From NCBI GenBank assembly GCA_964623885.1, contig CAZUVM010000099.1, forward strand, positions 1 through 43,022: 43,022 nucleotides of DNA, in the 5' to 3' direction. The position numbers and the translations under genes are program-made. This stretch comes from CAZUVM01 sp964623885. GTDB lineage: Bacteria > Verrucomicrobiota > Verrucomicrobiia > Limisphaerales > UBA8199. This document shows, piece by piece, positions 8,319 through 16,507 of this stretch. Below the pieces are notes generated by a model. The model made no database searches. It had not been told where the DNA came from and worked only from the letters and a program-made list of their open reading frames with translations. Within the stretch, counting starts at the first letter, position 1, and each line of letters begins with the position of its first letter.

Positions 8319-8998
8319 GTGGGCGACTCAATTCCAATCCCTCCCGCAGTGTCACAGTTCACAACTCATTCCCGGATCACTTCAGCAAAGACACAGCGGC
8401 GCTTCTGTAAATTACTGAAGATTTTGATCGCTGCCGCCGCTTGCCTTACTTTGGTGAGTTTAGCCAATGGAGCCATCCAATCCTGCACCTACCAAACAAT
8501 TGCCGGCGCTACCGCGCTGGAAAGGGGAGACAATGTAACGAACGGTTCCCGCAGCGTTTCCCTTACCGCCGATCTCAGCTTCGATTTGACGGGTGCCCAG
8601 CCTTCCCTCTCGGGGGTGATATACGATGCCGTCCTCGAGGGAAGTAGCCTCTACGCTAACACCTGGACCGGAGGCAGGCCGCAGCCGTTCCAACTTGCTG
8701 TCCACAGTTCATCAGGCACACAACTTGCAGACGGTTCCTATCGCTTTACAGGAGATTATCTGAAGGACATCTATCCGTCGGGAACTCAATACACCTTTGA
8801 CTGGCAATTCTCCGCCGCACCTGGCGGAAACCTTTCCTGGAGCGGCGACTCCTATTGGGCTGGGGGCACATCTGGGACGAACGGATTTCCAGCGTTACTC
8901 TCGTTCCAGAACCAGGCACGTTAACCCTCGCTTGTACGAGCGCGCCGATATATTGCGTGTTCGTTCGCTTAGGAAGGTCCCGACGCTTAGCGAAATAG
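8319..8998 (+). pseudogene. PEP-CTERM sorted secreted protein, split by a frameshift in a G5 run
   Basis: The first frame runs from about 8319 (GTG; 8349 GTG also possible) to a stop at 8922-8924. It encodes a signal segment (LLKILIAAAACLTLVSLANG) and a beta-rich domain of roughly 150 residues. A second frame then continues with ISSVTLVPEPGTLTLA, a hydrophobic stretch and RLGRSRR before TAG 8996-8998, a complete PEP-CTERM signal (Pro-Glu-Pro, transmembrane helix, arginine cluster). One extra G in the run at 8862-8866 would fuse the frames into SYWAGGHIWDER leading to the PEP motif. Known family: PEP-CTERM proteins are processed by exosortase and sent to the exterior. Either a real frameshift, slippage-based switching, or a sequencing error. 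Confidence 0.75.
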
Positions 8999-9059
8999 CG
9001 GATTGCGCAGGCACCCGGGTTCATGCTAGCTCTTTGGTGAAACAGTCACCACTTAACCT

Positions 9060-9983
9060 ATGCGCGCGGGTCTTTGGAATCCGCCGGGGAAGGTATCATT
9101 TTGCATCAAACCCGGCATGGGGGCTTTTACACTCATCGAACTGCTAATCGTCATCGCTATTATTGCCATTCTCGCGGCGTTGTTGTTGCCCGCGCTGTCG
9201 CGGGCGAAGGTCTCGGCCGAGTCGGCCGTGTGCAAGAGCAATCTGCGGCAGTGGGGACTGGGTTTGAGCATGTATGTCGAAGACATGCATGTCTATCCAC
9301 CGGTGCCGATGAGCGACAGCGCCACCGGCCCGGCGCGGTATTGGTACACGCGCCTGACCAATTACACCGGCGAGCGCTTCGCGTCCGGCACCAATGGCGT
9401 GATGCCAACCCCAGGTATCAAGGGTTGCCCGGCTTTTGGGCATTTCACGTCCTGGCTAATGGCAGGCGGCGAGAGTGCGACGGAAAGTGTCCGCGGTTAC
9501 GCCTATAACGATATTGGCTTTAACCCCGTGTCTCGTCAGGAATCGGGTTTGGGAGGAATCATCACGCGTCCTGGGTCTCCGCCGGACAATATCATCCGCC
9601 CAGGCGGAGTTACTCCGATTCGCGAGCAGGAAGTGGTTTGCCCAAGCGATATGATCGTCCTTGGCGACAGCCAGATCGACGCCATGGACCTGACCGGGCT
9701 GGGAACACTCGTGTGGACCTCTACTCGGTTCGTGGACATGATTCTCTTTGATAGCGCGCTTTTGGAAATGGGCTTGCCGACGGCTTCGAACATTGGGAAC
9801 CCGCAGGCAGGCGTAGGCTTCGTTCAAAGGCGCCACGCGGCAAGATGGAACGTGCAGTTCTGCGATGCGCACGTGCAGTCGTTCAAAACGAAAGAGCTAT
9901 TCGATTACCACTCCGAGACCGTGCTGAAGCGCTGGAGCCGCGATCACCTGGCGCACCCCGAAAGTATCCGCGGGCTGCCCTAA
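9060..9983 (+). CDS. Type II secretion/pilin-like protein (prepilin N-terminus)
   Basis: 307 residues with the class III signal of type IV pilins and pseudopilins: a short leader ending GMGA, then FTLIELLIVIAIIAILAA and LLLPALSRAK. Cleavage by prepilin peptidase is expected before Phe23, with Ala rather than Gly at -1. ATG 9117 (leader MGA) is an alternative start, but a 22-residue leader is more usual. The mature domain ends with RHAARWNVQFCDAHVQSF, the verrucomicrobial counterpart of the 'H-X9-DG' pseudopilin motif, here with Asp-Ala instead of Asp-Gly. Verrucomicrobia and Planctomycetes carry many such stand-alone genes; their roles are mostly unknown (surface or secretion accessory). No other secretion gene is adjacent. 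Confidence 0.85.
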   Translation: MRAGLWNPPGKVSFCIKPGMGAFTLIELLIVIAIIAILAALLLPALSRAKVSAESAVCKSNLRQWGLGLSMYVEDMHVYPPVPMSDSATGPARYWYTRLTNYTGERFASGTNGVMPTPGIKGCPAFGHFTSWLMAGGESATESVRGYAYNDIGFNPVSRQESGLGGIITRPGSPPDNIIRPGGVTPIREQEVVCPSDMIVLGDSQIDAMDLTGLGTLVWTSTRFVDMILFDSALLEMGLPTASNIGNPQAGVGFVQRRHAARWNVQFCDAHVQSFKTKELFDYHSETVLKRWSRDHLAHPESIRGLP

Positions 9984-9996
9984 AATGATGGCTCTG

Positions 9997-11115
9997 TCAT
10001 TGTGGTTGAGCTCGGGTTAGCAGAGACAGGTAGTTACGTATGGGATGGTTTGGCGGGGCAAAGTTTTCGACCGCCGCTTTCAGGTCAAAATGTCGATCCA
10101 GAGAAGTCCACGGGATGATCGTCTTTTCGCCGGATTCCTTGACCAGCCGCAGAGATCGAATATTCAGAATCCTTACCGGCCGAACTTCTTTTATTTCGTC
10201 CCAGAGAATAAGACTATGCCCTTTATGCAAATGAATCCCCAGCGGACTGAGCCCTACGGCCCGCTCGGTTGCCCTTTGCAAAATCCACGAAAATATCAGC
10301 CCGGCCAAAAAGAAAGGCACGGTCCAGACCACATGTTGCCAATCGAACATGCGCGAGGAGTTGCCTTCAGTCAGACCAAGCATCAAAAAGAACCACATGC
10401 CAACAAAGGAGATTTCGCCGTATAGGGCGATCTGCCAAAAAGCGACTTTAAATTCGGCAGGTCTAACCCGCTCGGCGGTCGCCACTGAGAGAACGATTGG
10501 CCGCAGATTAGCGACGTGCGTTTCACCCAGCGGCTCGCCCGTTTCGGCCGATCGTAGCAACGCTTCCAGTTGTGCTTCGAGGGGAACAAGCTGGCTGGAC
10601 CGCGCCCACTGATTGACCCAGTAAACCAGTGCATACACGGCAATGAATACCAGCGTACAAGGGATTTTAGCATGGAGATTGATCCGCATGCCCCACGTGG
10701 CAACCAACAAGCCGATCCCTGGCGGAAGCAAGTACCACCACAGCACCGACTGCAACAAACGCGACTGCGCGCGCACCGAATTCAGCTCTGCCCGCAACGA
10801 TTCGACTAGAGTAGCGCCGGGCTGCGCCGGCGGAGTAGTCCGGCGGGTGTGTAGCAGCTTCCAGGCGATGAAAATCGCGCTCCCGATAACAATCAGCCAG
10901 CCGACGCGCGCAATCGGCGCGCCTTCATGAAAAAAGAAATATCCAAAAACGAGGATGATGAATCCGCAGGCCACCAGTTCGCGCAGGTCGCGCGCGCGCA
11001 GATCGCGGCGAAGCCGAGTTGATTTATTTTGCATGGCGGAAATAAGTTGCGCCGCCGACGGAGGATCTTTCAACGGTTGTTGTTGCCAGAGATTCTTTAA
11101 CTCGTCGTCGTTCAC
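9997..11115 (-). CDS. Membrane protein downstream of ECF sigma factor, probable anti-sigma regulator
   Basis: 372 residues, GTG start, overlapping the sigma gene stop by four bases (GTGA), so translation is coupled. The N-terminus (MNDDELKNLWQQQ) is a short cytoplasmic helix of the kind seen in sigma-linked membrane proteins. Two membrane segments lie at about 45-85 and two at about 125-165. A soluble stretch with VANLRPIVLSVATAERV follows, then two more helices near 225-270. The C-terminal 90 residues (LILWDEIKEVRPVRILNIRS, then KTIIPWTSLDRHF) resemble a bacterial PH-like domain (YcxB/bPH2 type). Function as an anti-sigma factor is inferred from gene order; no classical zinc-binding ZAS motif is present. 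Confidence 0.7.
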   Translation of the reverse strand: MNDDELKNLWQQQPLKDPPSAAQLISAMQNKSTRLRRDLRARDLRELVACGFIILVFGYFFFHEGAPIARVGWLIVIGSAIFIAWKLLHTRRTTPPAQPGATLVESLRAELNSVRAQSRLLQSVLWWYLLPPGIGLLVATWGMRINLHAKIPCTLVFIAVYALVYWVNQWARSSQLVPLEAQLEALLRSAETGEPLGETHVANLRPIVLSVATAERVRPAEFKVAFWQIALYGEISFVGMWFFLMLGLTEGNSSRMFDWQHVVWTVPFFLAGLIFSWILQRATERAVGLSPLGIHLHKGHSLILWDEIKEVRPVRILNIRSLRLVKESGEKTIIPWTSLDRHFDLKAAVENFAPPNHPIRNYLSLLTRAQPQ

Positions 11116-11636
11116 TTGAGCGTCTCCTCTTTCATCAGGCCGGAGAGTTTTTTCTTTGCGCGGTGCAACATGACCCCGACGTTATTGGCCGTCATGCCGG
11201 TGGCTTCAGCAATTTGCTGGTAGGTGAGGTCTTCCAGAAAAAGGGTGACCAGCGCCTTTTCAAGCGGGTCCAGTTTATAGATGGCGGCGCAAAGGGTGGC
11301 GAGGCGGTCGTCTGCGCGGACTTCAGTTGCCTGGCGTGATTCAATCGTGCGCGCGAGGTCCGCGGGTCCGAAATGAATTATGCGCTCGGAGCCGGAGGCC
11401 CGCTTTCGGACGAACGAAATGGCGGTGTTGATGGCCACGCGATAAAGCCAGGTGTTGGCGAATTGGTTCTCTTTCAGGCCCGGCAGGCTGCGCCAGATTT
11501 GGAACAGGATTTCCTGATACAAATCGTCCTGGTCAGCCGAGTTCCACGCATAAACGCGGCAGACCCTGAGAATCCTGTTTCGATTCTCATTCACCAGTCC
11601 CAGGAACTTGTGTTCGTCTGCTGGCGTCGAATTCAA
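11112..11636 (-). CDS. ECF-family RNA polymerase sigma factor
   Basis: 174 residues. Region 2 is clear (NRILRVCRVYAWNSADQDDL, YQEILFQIWRSL, FANTWLYRVAINTAISFVRK) and region 4 is clear (LDPLEKALVTLFLEDLTYQQ, IAEATGMTANNVGVMLHRAK). This is the two-domain sigma-70 family ECF layout. Start is TTG at 11636, supported by AAAGGT six bases upstream and an in-frame TAA just before it. The downstream gene overlaps by four bases and encodes a multi-helix membrane protein likely to hold this sigma factor inactive. Targets cannot be told from the window; ECF factors usually direct envelope or stress regulons. Confidence 0.92.
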   Translation of the reverse strand: MNSTPADEHKFLGLVNENRNRILRVCRVYAWNSADQDDLYQEILFQIWRSLPGLKENQFANTWLYRVAINTAISFVRKRASGSERIIHFGPADLARTIESRQATEVRADDRLATLCAAIYKLDPLEKALVTLFLEDLTYQQIAEATGMTANNVGVMLHRAKKKLSGLMKEETLK

Positions 11637-11757
11637 TCTCGGACCTTTATTTGATTAGTCGCGGCGGAAGAGAGAATTATTACCGCCGGGAAAAGTTTTT
11701 CGACCTTGTTTTTAAGCTGTCTTGAATCCCGCTAAAATTCCTTTCACACTGCCGCCC

Positions 11758-12846
11758 ATGAAACTCGCCACCGGCAACCCTCATATTCGCTGCATCGTAT
11801 CAGCAGCGATGTCAATTGGCATCCTTTCCGTTCCCCCCGCAGTCAATGCGCAAACCGATTCCGCGAAACCCGATGCCCCAAAGGTATTCACTGTGCTGCC
11901 CTTGGAAGAGTCGGCGAGCCGCGGCATCACTACCCGCGATCCTTCCAGTATCGTGAAATGCAAAGAAGAATACTGGGTCTTCTACACTGGCCGGGGCGTG
12001 CCTTCGTATCATTCGCGCGACCTGGTGAAATGGGAACGCGGGCCGGCCGTTTTTAAGGCCGCGCCGGAATGGATCGCCAAGATCGTTCCCGAAAACTGTC
12101 GCATGCAGTATTGGGCGCCTGACATCATCAAGCTGGGCGACCGGTATCTGCTTTATTACGCAGTCTCGTCGTTCGGGAAAATGACCTCGGCTATCGGCCT
12201 GGCCACCAGTCGCACGCTGGACCCGGACGATCCCGCCTATCATTGGACCGATGAAGGGTTCGTGGTTCGGACGCAGGACGGCGACGGCTACAACGCCATT
12301 GACGCCTCCGTGTTTCAGGATCGGGATGGAAGCTTGTGGCTGGCTTTTGGTTCTTATTGGTCCGGCATCAAACTGATTCAATTAGACCCTCAGACCGGCA
12401 AACGATTGGCGTCAAATTCAAAGCTCTTTTCTCTCGCTTACAATGAGTCCATCGAAGCTTCATGCCTGTGCCGGCATGATGACTATTACTACCTGTTTGT
12501 GAACTGGGGCAGCTGTTGTCGCGGCCCCAGGAGCACTTACAACATTCGCATCGGGCGGAGTAAGTCCGTCACCGGGCCCTATCTGGACAAGGCCGGTGTC
12601 GACTTGCTGCACAGCGGCGGCAGTCTGTTTCTCGCGACGACCAACGGCCCGTTGATCGGCCCTGGACACGCGGCGATTTTGAACGCGAACGGAAAGGAAT
12701 GGTTCACGTCAGACTTCGAAGGTGACGTTCGCATGGATGGCAGAGCCACGCTGGCCATCATGCCACTGCGTTGGAACGCAGACGGCTGGCCCGAGGCGAC
12801 TGTGAATGATGTGAAGAATGCAAGGGCGGCGGATCCGGCAAAGTAA
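11758..12846 (+). CDS. Secreted GH43 arabinanase-like glycoside hydrolase
   Basis: 362 residues from ATG 11758, chosen because the signal peptide (hydrophobic core IVSAAMSIGILSV, cleavage after VNA) begins there; a TTG 36 bases upstream is also in frame. The five-bladed propeller fold of GH43 is indicated by the three catalytic acids in order: Asp61 in TTRDPSSIV (base), Asp182 in NAIDASVF (pKa/orientation) and Glu233 (or Glu230) in NESIEAS (acid). Other family hallmarks are MQYWAPDIIKLGDRYLLYY and FGSYWSGIKLIQLD. It most resembles endo-1,5-alpha-L-arabinanases, which cut arabinan side chains of pectin; arabinofuranosidase or xylosidase activity cannot be ruled out. It is a single gene between the minus-strand sigma operon and a response regulator. 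Confidence 0.88.
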   Translation: MKLATGNPHIRCIVSAAMSIGILSVPPAVNAQTDSAKPDAPKVFTVLPLEESASRGITTRDPSSIVKCKEEYWVFYTGRGVPSYHSRDLVKWERGPAVFKAAPEWIAKIVPENCRMQYWAPDIIKLGDRYLLYYAVSSFGKMTSAIGLATSRTLDPDDPAYHWTDEGFVVRTQDGDGYNAIDASVFQDRDGSLWLAFGSYWSGIKLIQLDPQTGKRLASNSKLFSLAYNESIEASCLCRHDDYYYLFVNWGSCCRGPRSTYNIRIGRSKSVTGPYLDKAGVDLLHSGGSLFLATTNGPLIGPGHAAILNANGKEWFTSDFEGDVRMDGRATLAIMPLRWNADGWPEATVNDVKNARAADPAK

Positions 12847-12865
12847 GCTTAACCAATATTCAACC

Positions 12866-13330
12866 CTAATTGGCCCCCAACACGCCGCCGCGTCCGCAGC
12901 AGCTTGGGTATTTGTGTTGCCGGAGCCAGTAAGCTTCCACGGAGCGCACGAACTCGCGCATGCCGTCCATGCCGTTGGGTTTGACCGCATAGCCGTTGCA
13001 ACCTAACTCGTGCGCCCGGTCGATATCGTGAGACAGAATTGAAGAGCTGAGCATCAACACCGGCAGCGTGTTAAGTGGCGCGGGCTGACTCCGGATCCAA
13101 TGTAAGAGCTCCAGTCCGTTCATGCCCGGCATTTTGATATCCAGGATCGTCAGCATTGGCACGGTCCGGGTGGCATGGCCGCCTTTGCCCAGCAAATAGT
13201 CCATCGCTCCGAAGCCGCTCGATACGAACTCCAGCCGCGCGTTGACGCCGATATCCGCGAACGCGCGCTTCAGAAAGTACAAATCATGCTCGCTGTCGTC
13301 GCAAACCAAAATTCCGATATGCCGATACAT
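12866..13330 (-). CDS. Stand-alone CheY/Rcp1-like response regulator
   Basis: 154 residues, receiver domain only. Conserved sites: acidic pair CDDSEHD (Asp11, Asp12), phospho-acceptor Asp64 in ILDIKMPGMNG, switch Ser/Thr in VLMLSSS (about 95-97) and Lys117 in YAVKPNG. The extended alpha-4/beta-5 loop and length fit the Rcp1-type regulators that pair with phytochrome-like or hybrid histidine kinases. A Cys-Cys-Gly tail follows residue 143. No output domain and no kinase gene are adjacent, so its kinase must be elsewhere. Convergent with the GH43 gene (19-base gap). Confidence 0.9.
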   Translation of the reverse strand: MYRHIGILVCDDSEHDLYFLKRAFADIGVNARLEFVSSGFGAMDYLLGKGGHATRTVPMLTILDIKMPGMNGLELLHWIRSQPAPLNTLPVLMLSSSILSHDIDRAHELGCNGYAVKPNGMDGMREFVRSVEAYWLRQHKYPSCCGRGGVLGAN

Positions 13331-13520
13331 AATTTAATGCTCCCTTATCTCTCCCGCTATGGTGGTTAATCGGCTGAGAGTCTATCAGTTGCACGGGTTC
13401 CCTCAAAACAAAAAGGAACCGGAACGACCCCTTTGGCCCTCGACTTTTTGCCTCTGGGAGCGACCTTCAGCCAAGGAAAAGACGCGTCCGCCATGAAACG
13501 CCTGGCCTACACTGCCCTTT

Positions 13521-13545
13521 CCTGTTCCTAAGCAACAGGCTTTTT
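13521..13545 (+). terminator. Weak hairpin plus T5, orphan terminator-like site
   Basis: CCTGTT at 13521-13526 pairs with AACAGG at 13534-13539, followed by C and five Ts. The orientation would stop plus-strand transcription, yet no plus-strand gene ends here. It lies in a 238-base gap between the response regulator promoter side and the end of acr3 and is otherwise featureless. Confidence 0.25.
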
Positions 13546-13568
13546 CGATTACTGACCTATCTCGAGAG

Positions 13569-14657
13569 TTATATCCGTCCAAACCACCCCCGCGTCCGGT
13601 TGCACACATTGCAAACCGAAAGCATGACGGGTACCTCCACCAGTACACCAACCACGGTCGCCAGCGCCGCAGGTGAATCCGCGCCGAACAACGTGATGGC
13701 GACTGCTACCGCCAGTTCGAAAAAGTTGCTCGCTCCGATCAATGCTCCCGGCGCTGCCACACTGTGTTCTACTCTTAGCCACTTCATCAGCAGGTAGGTC
13801 AATCCCGAGTTGAAATAGACCTGCAGGATAATGGGCACCGCGATGAGTAGCACCGCCACCCACCGACTCGTCAGGTTTTTCGACTGGAACGCAAAAATCA
13901 GCACTAGCGTGAGTAGCAGCGATCCGATCATGATCGGATGGAATTTGGGCAGGAACTTCGCTTCGAACCATTCCTTGCCCTGCGACTTCAGCAGCGCGGT
14001 CCGCGTCAGCCATCCCGCCGTCAGCGGAATCACGATGAAAACAACCACCGACGTAATCAGTACCTTGGCCGGGACTACGACATGCGCTACACCGCAGAGA
14101 AACATTACTATGGGGGCGAACGCCACCAGCATGATTAGATCGTTGGCGGCCACTTGGACCAACGTGTATGCCGGGTCACCCTCCGTCAAATATGACCATA
14201 CGAACACCATGGCCGTGCAGGGGGCAGCGGCCAAAATAATGAGCCCGGCCGTGTAGCCTTTCGCCGTCTCTGGCTCAATCCACGACGCAAACACGTGCTG
14301 CATGAACACCCATGCCAGGAACGCCATTCCGAAGGGTTTTACCAGCCAGTTGACGAACAGGGTCACCATCAGCCCCTTGGGCTTGCGCGCAATCCCGCCA
14401 ATGGCGCTGAAGTCCACTTTCAGCATCATCGGATAGATCATCAGCCACAGCAGCACCCCGATCGGCACATTCACCTGCGAGCCGCGCCCGAACTCCAGGC
14501 CGCTCAGAGTTGCCGTGGCTCCCGGCAGCGCCTTGCCCAGCGCTACGCCGACCACCATGCACAGGAACACCCAAAGAGTTAGGTAACGTTCGAAAAACGC
14601 CAACCGCTTCCGCTCCGACAGTGGTTTGCCAAGCTCGGCTGTGACGGTGTTGCCCAT
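13569..14657 (-). CDS. acr3: Arsenite efflux permease of the ACR3 family
   Basis: 362 residues with about ten membrane helices. Exports arsenite from the cytoplasm using the proton motive force. Family hallmarks: FFERYLTLWVFLCMVVGVAL near the start, the conserved Cys147 in LAAAPCTAMVFVWSYL needed for transport in known members, DPAYTLVQVAANDL, and the late helix GASNFFELAVAVAITLFG with the conserved Glu. It is the last gene of the operon arsR-arsC-arsM-acr3, ten bases after arsM. Induction by arsenite or antimonite through ArsR is expected. Unusual only in having the exporter last, after the methyltransferase. Confidence 0.95.
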   Translation of the reverse strand: MGNTVTAELGKPLSERKRLAFFERYLTLWVFLCMVVGVALGKALPGATATLSGLEFGRGSQVNVPIGVLLWLMIYPMMLKVDFSAIGGIARKPKGLMVTLFVNWLVKPFGMAFLAWVFMQHVFASWIEPETAKGYTAGLIILAAAPCTAMVFVWSYLTEGDPAYTLVQVAANDLIMLVAFAPIVMFLCGVAHVVVPAKVLITSVVVFIVIPLTAGWLTRTALLKSQGKEWFEAKFLPKFHPIMIGSLLLTLVLIFAFQSKNLTSRWVAVLLIAVPIILQVYFNSGLTYLLMKWLRVEHSVAAPGALIGASNFFELAVAVAITLFGADSPAALATVVGVLVEVPVMLSVCNVCNRTRGWFGRI

Positions 14658-14667
14658 CGCGTCCTCT

Positions 14668-15525
14668 TCAGCCGCAGCATTTCGGTGCCTTGCGCGCTGT
14701 TACTTCGAGGCTGGTGATGTACTCGGCCGGTCCACTCCCGGCGGGCAGATAGTCGATGATCTTTTTATAAAGCGGGTCGTTCCAGTCGGTCATCGCCGTC
14801 ACGTAATCCGCTTTCGGATTCAGCCGGATCGCCGTCAGTCCCGCGTCGCGCGCCATGCGTTCCGTCTCGCTGACGAGCACCGCGCCCGCCACACAGCCCA
14901 CGAGCGCTTCGACCATTTTCAGAATTTCCGGCGGAAGCGGCCGCAGCAGAGCGAGATCGGAGACTGCCACGCGGCCTCCCGGCTTCAGGACCCGCGCAAT
15001 CTCACGCCAGACCTGCGGTTTGTCCGGCGAAAGATTGATCACGCAGTTCGAAATCACGGCGTCAACGGTATTGTCGCCCAGTGGGAGATGCTCGATTTCA
15101 CCCAGTCTGAACTCCACGTTGTTCAACCCGGACCGCTCACGATAAGCCGCGATATTCTTACGCGCTTTGGCCAGCATCTCCGGTGTCATATCGACACCAA
15201 TGGCCCGGCCGGCCGCGCCGACCTTACGAGCCGCAATGAACACATCGAACCCGCCGCCGCTCCCCAGGTCCAACACCACTTCCCCGGGCTTCAGCGCGGC
15301 GAGAGCGTTCGGGTTCCCACAGGATAGCCCCATGTTTGAGCCTTCAGGCAAAGTCGCCAATTCCTCCGCGCTATAGCCGACGTATTTGGCCAACTGCGCC
15401 GAATCTTCCGCGCTCGACCCGCAACAGCTTACGCCCGAACAGCACGACCCACCCTTCTCCGCGATTTTGCCATAACCTTCCCGCACGGATTGCCTCACGC
15501 TCTCTGAATCAGTTGTTATATTCAT
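14668..15525 (-). CDS. arsM: Arsenite S-adenosylmethionine methyltransferase
   Basis: 285 residues. Converts arsenite to methylated arsenicals using SAM, in the cytoplasm. The SAM-binding motif is VVLDLGSGGGFDVF (about 84-96), with the acidic ribose-contact region IGVDMTPEML after it. The three cysteines that bind As(III) in known ArsM enzymes are present: Cys69 (MGLSCGNP), Cys161 (ISNCVINLSP) and Cys211 (LVGCVAGA). An N-terminal cysteine cluster (GGSCCSGVSCCGSS) and C-terminal KCCG are common in bacterial ArsM. It sits between arsC and acr3 in the same operon, so the cell can both methylate and pump out arsenic. Confidence 0.95.
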   Translation of the reverse strand: MNITTDSESVRQSVREGYGKIAEKGGSCCSGVSCCGSSAEDSAQLAKYVGYSAEELATLPEGSNMGLSCGNPNALAALKPGEVVLDLGSGGGFDVFIAARKVGAAGRAIGVDMTPEMLAKARKNIAAYRERSGLNNVEFRLGEIEHLPLGDNTVDAVISNCVINLSPDKPQVWREIARVLKPGGRVAVSDLALLRPLPPEILKMVEALVGCVAGAVLVSETERMARDAGLTAIRLNPKADYVTAMTDWNDPLYKKIIDYLPAGSGPAEYITSLEVTARKAPKCCG

Positions 15526-15547
15526 ATATTTCTGTTTCCTTCCGGAT

Positions 15548-16015
15548 TCACTTTCCGTGTTTTTGGTGTATTTCGTGGTTCAAAGTTCCCGGCATCCCAT
15601 CCACAAAGGCCTTTATCTCGTCTCTCACGCGACGGTACACCGCCAGCTTCTGTTCGCCGTCCGGCAAATGCTTCGTAAGCTTTGGCGGATCCTCAAATCC
15701 CACGTGCACGATCTTGGTTTTGCCTGGGAACACCGGGCAGTTCTCATCCGCATGACCGCACACCGTTATGACATAATCAAATTCCACCGGCCCAAGCTCT
15801 GCCGGGGTCTTCGAATAATGTTTTGAAATGTCCACTCCCGCTTCCGCCATTACTTTAATCGCGTGCGGGTTCAGGCCGTGTTTCTCGATGCCCGCCGAAT
15901 ACGGTTCGAGGCTGTCGCCCTTGCGTGAGCGCGCCCAGCCTTCGGCCATCTGGCTCCGGCACGAATTGCCCGTGCAAAGGAAAAGCACCTTCAGTTTGCG
16001 CATTGCCGCTTGCAT
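15548..16015 (-). CDS. arsC: Thioredoxin-type arsenate reductase
   Basis: 155 residues, low-molecular-weight phosphatase fold. Reduces arsenate to arsenite using a cysteine relay and thioredoxin. The phosphate loop is Cys14-TGNSC-Arg20. The relay cysteines are Cys86 and Cys93 in VITVCGHADENCPVF, the same spacing as Cys10/82/89 of the Staphylococcus enzyme, offset by four. HVGFEDPPKLT holds the catalytic Asp-Pro. A start at Met5 (ATG 16003) is possible; the first ATG overlaps arsR by 25 bases, indicating coupled translation. It provides arsenite for ArsM and Acr3 encoded downstream. Confidence 0.95.
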   Translation of the reverse strand: MQAAMRKLKVLFLCTGNSCRSQMAEGWARSRKGDSLEPYSAGIEKHGLNPHAIKVMAEAGVDISKHYSKTPAELGPVEFDYVITVCGHADENCPVFPGKTKIVHVGFEDPPKLTKHLPDGEQKLAVYRRVRDEIKAFVDGMPGTLNHEIHQKHGK

Positions 16016-16356
16016 AGTTCGCTCACATCCATTGCCATAACCTTTTTCAACTGCTTCGCGTCCGTGGAAATCCGCTCATTCCCGTTCAGTGAACGGCGCA
16101 CCCACGCCGCGGCATCCCTCGCCGCCGTCGGGGCTCCTTTTCCGGGCAGTGAATAGTACATCCACCGGCCTTCCTTGCGGGCATTGACCAGCCCGGCCTG
16201 GTACAGAATGGACAGGTGCTTGGATACCGTGGACATAGCCAACCCCAATAATTCGGTGATCTGGCACACGCACAACTCGCCACTCTGAAGCGCCATCAGC
16301 ATCCGCAGCCGGTTCTCGTCCGCCAAAGCCTTGGTGATGTTCAGGAATTCCTTCAT
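15991..16356 (-). CDS. arsR: ArsR/SmtB-family arsenic-responsive repressor
   Basis: 121-residue winged-helix repressor, first gene of the ars operon. The helix-turn-helix is LCVCQITELLGLAMSTVSKH, followed by LYQAGLVNARKEGRWMYYSL. Cys29 and Cys31 (ELCVC) at the start of the DNA-contact helices match the arsenite-sensing pair of classical ArsR. Two more cysteines at the C-terminus (Cys115, Cys119) may add a third thiolate ligand. Upstream lie the ATTTCG/CGAAAT inverted repeat and further palindromes. Binding of arsenite should release the operator and induce all four genes. Confidence 0.93.
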   Translation of the reverse strand: MKEFLNITKALADENRLRMLMALQSGELCVCQITELLGLAMSTVSKHLSILYQAGLVNARKEGRWMYYSLPGKGAPTAARDAAAWVRRSLNGNERISTDAKQLKKVMAMDVSELCKRQCAN

Positions 16357-16366
16357 TTACTTTCTC

Positions 16367-16386
16367 ATTTCGCCAATAAACGAAAT
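16367..16386 (-). promoter_or_regulatory. Candidate ArsR operator next to arsR start
   Basis: Inverted repeat ATTTCG-N8-CGAAAT centred 20 bases before the arsR ATG. A further ATTTCG half-site followed by CCGAA occurs at 16421-16432 (TTCGGCCGAA is a perfect palindrome). The position in the leader of a self-regulated arsR suggests an operator. Not verified. Confidence 0.45.
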
Positions 16387-16468
16387 ATGTGCGGGCTGGG
16401 TGACTTTGTCAAACTGTTTCATTTCGGCCGAACGTTGAGCCGTTTCAACCTCTTCTCGCCCTGTCATA

Positions 16469-16488
16469 CAAACTGTTGAAACAGTTTG
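16469..16488. promoter_or_regulatory. Perfect 20-base palindrome in ars/beta-propeller intergenic region
   Basis: CAAACTGTT-GA-AACAGTTTG, nine-base perfect arms. The half CAAACTGTT occurs again at 16410-16418, 59 bases away, in the same orientation, as if two sites were phased. The site lies between the divergent arsR and beta-propeller genes and could serve either. It may be a regulator site (ArsR or another) or an RNA hairpin; lack of a T-run argues against a terminator. Confidence 0.45.
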
Positions 16489-16507
16489 CCGGGTAAACCT
16501 GCCACTG

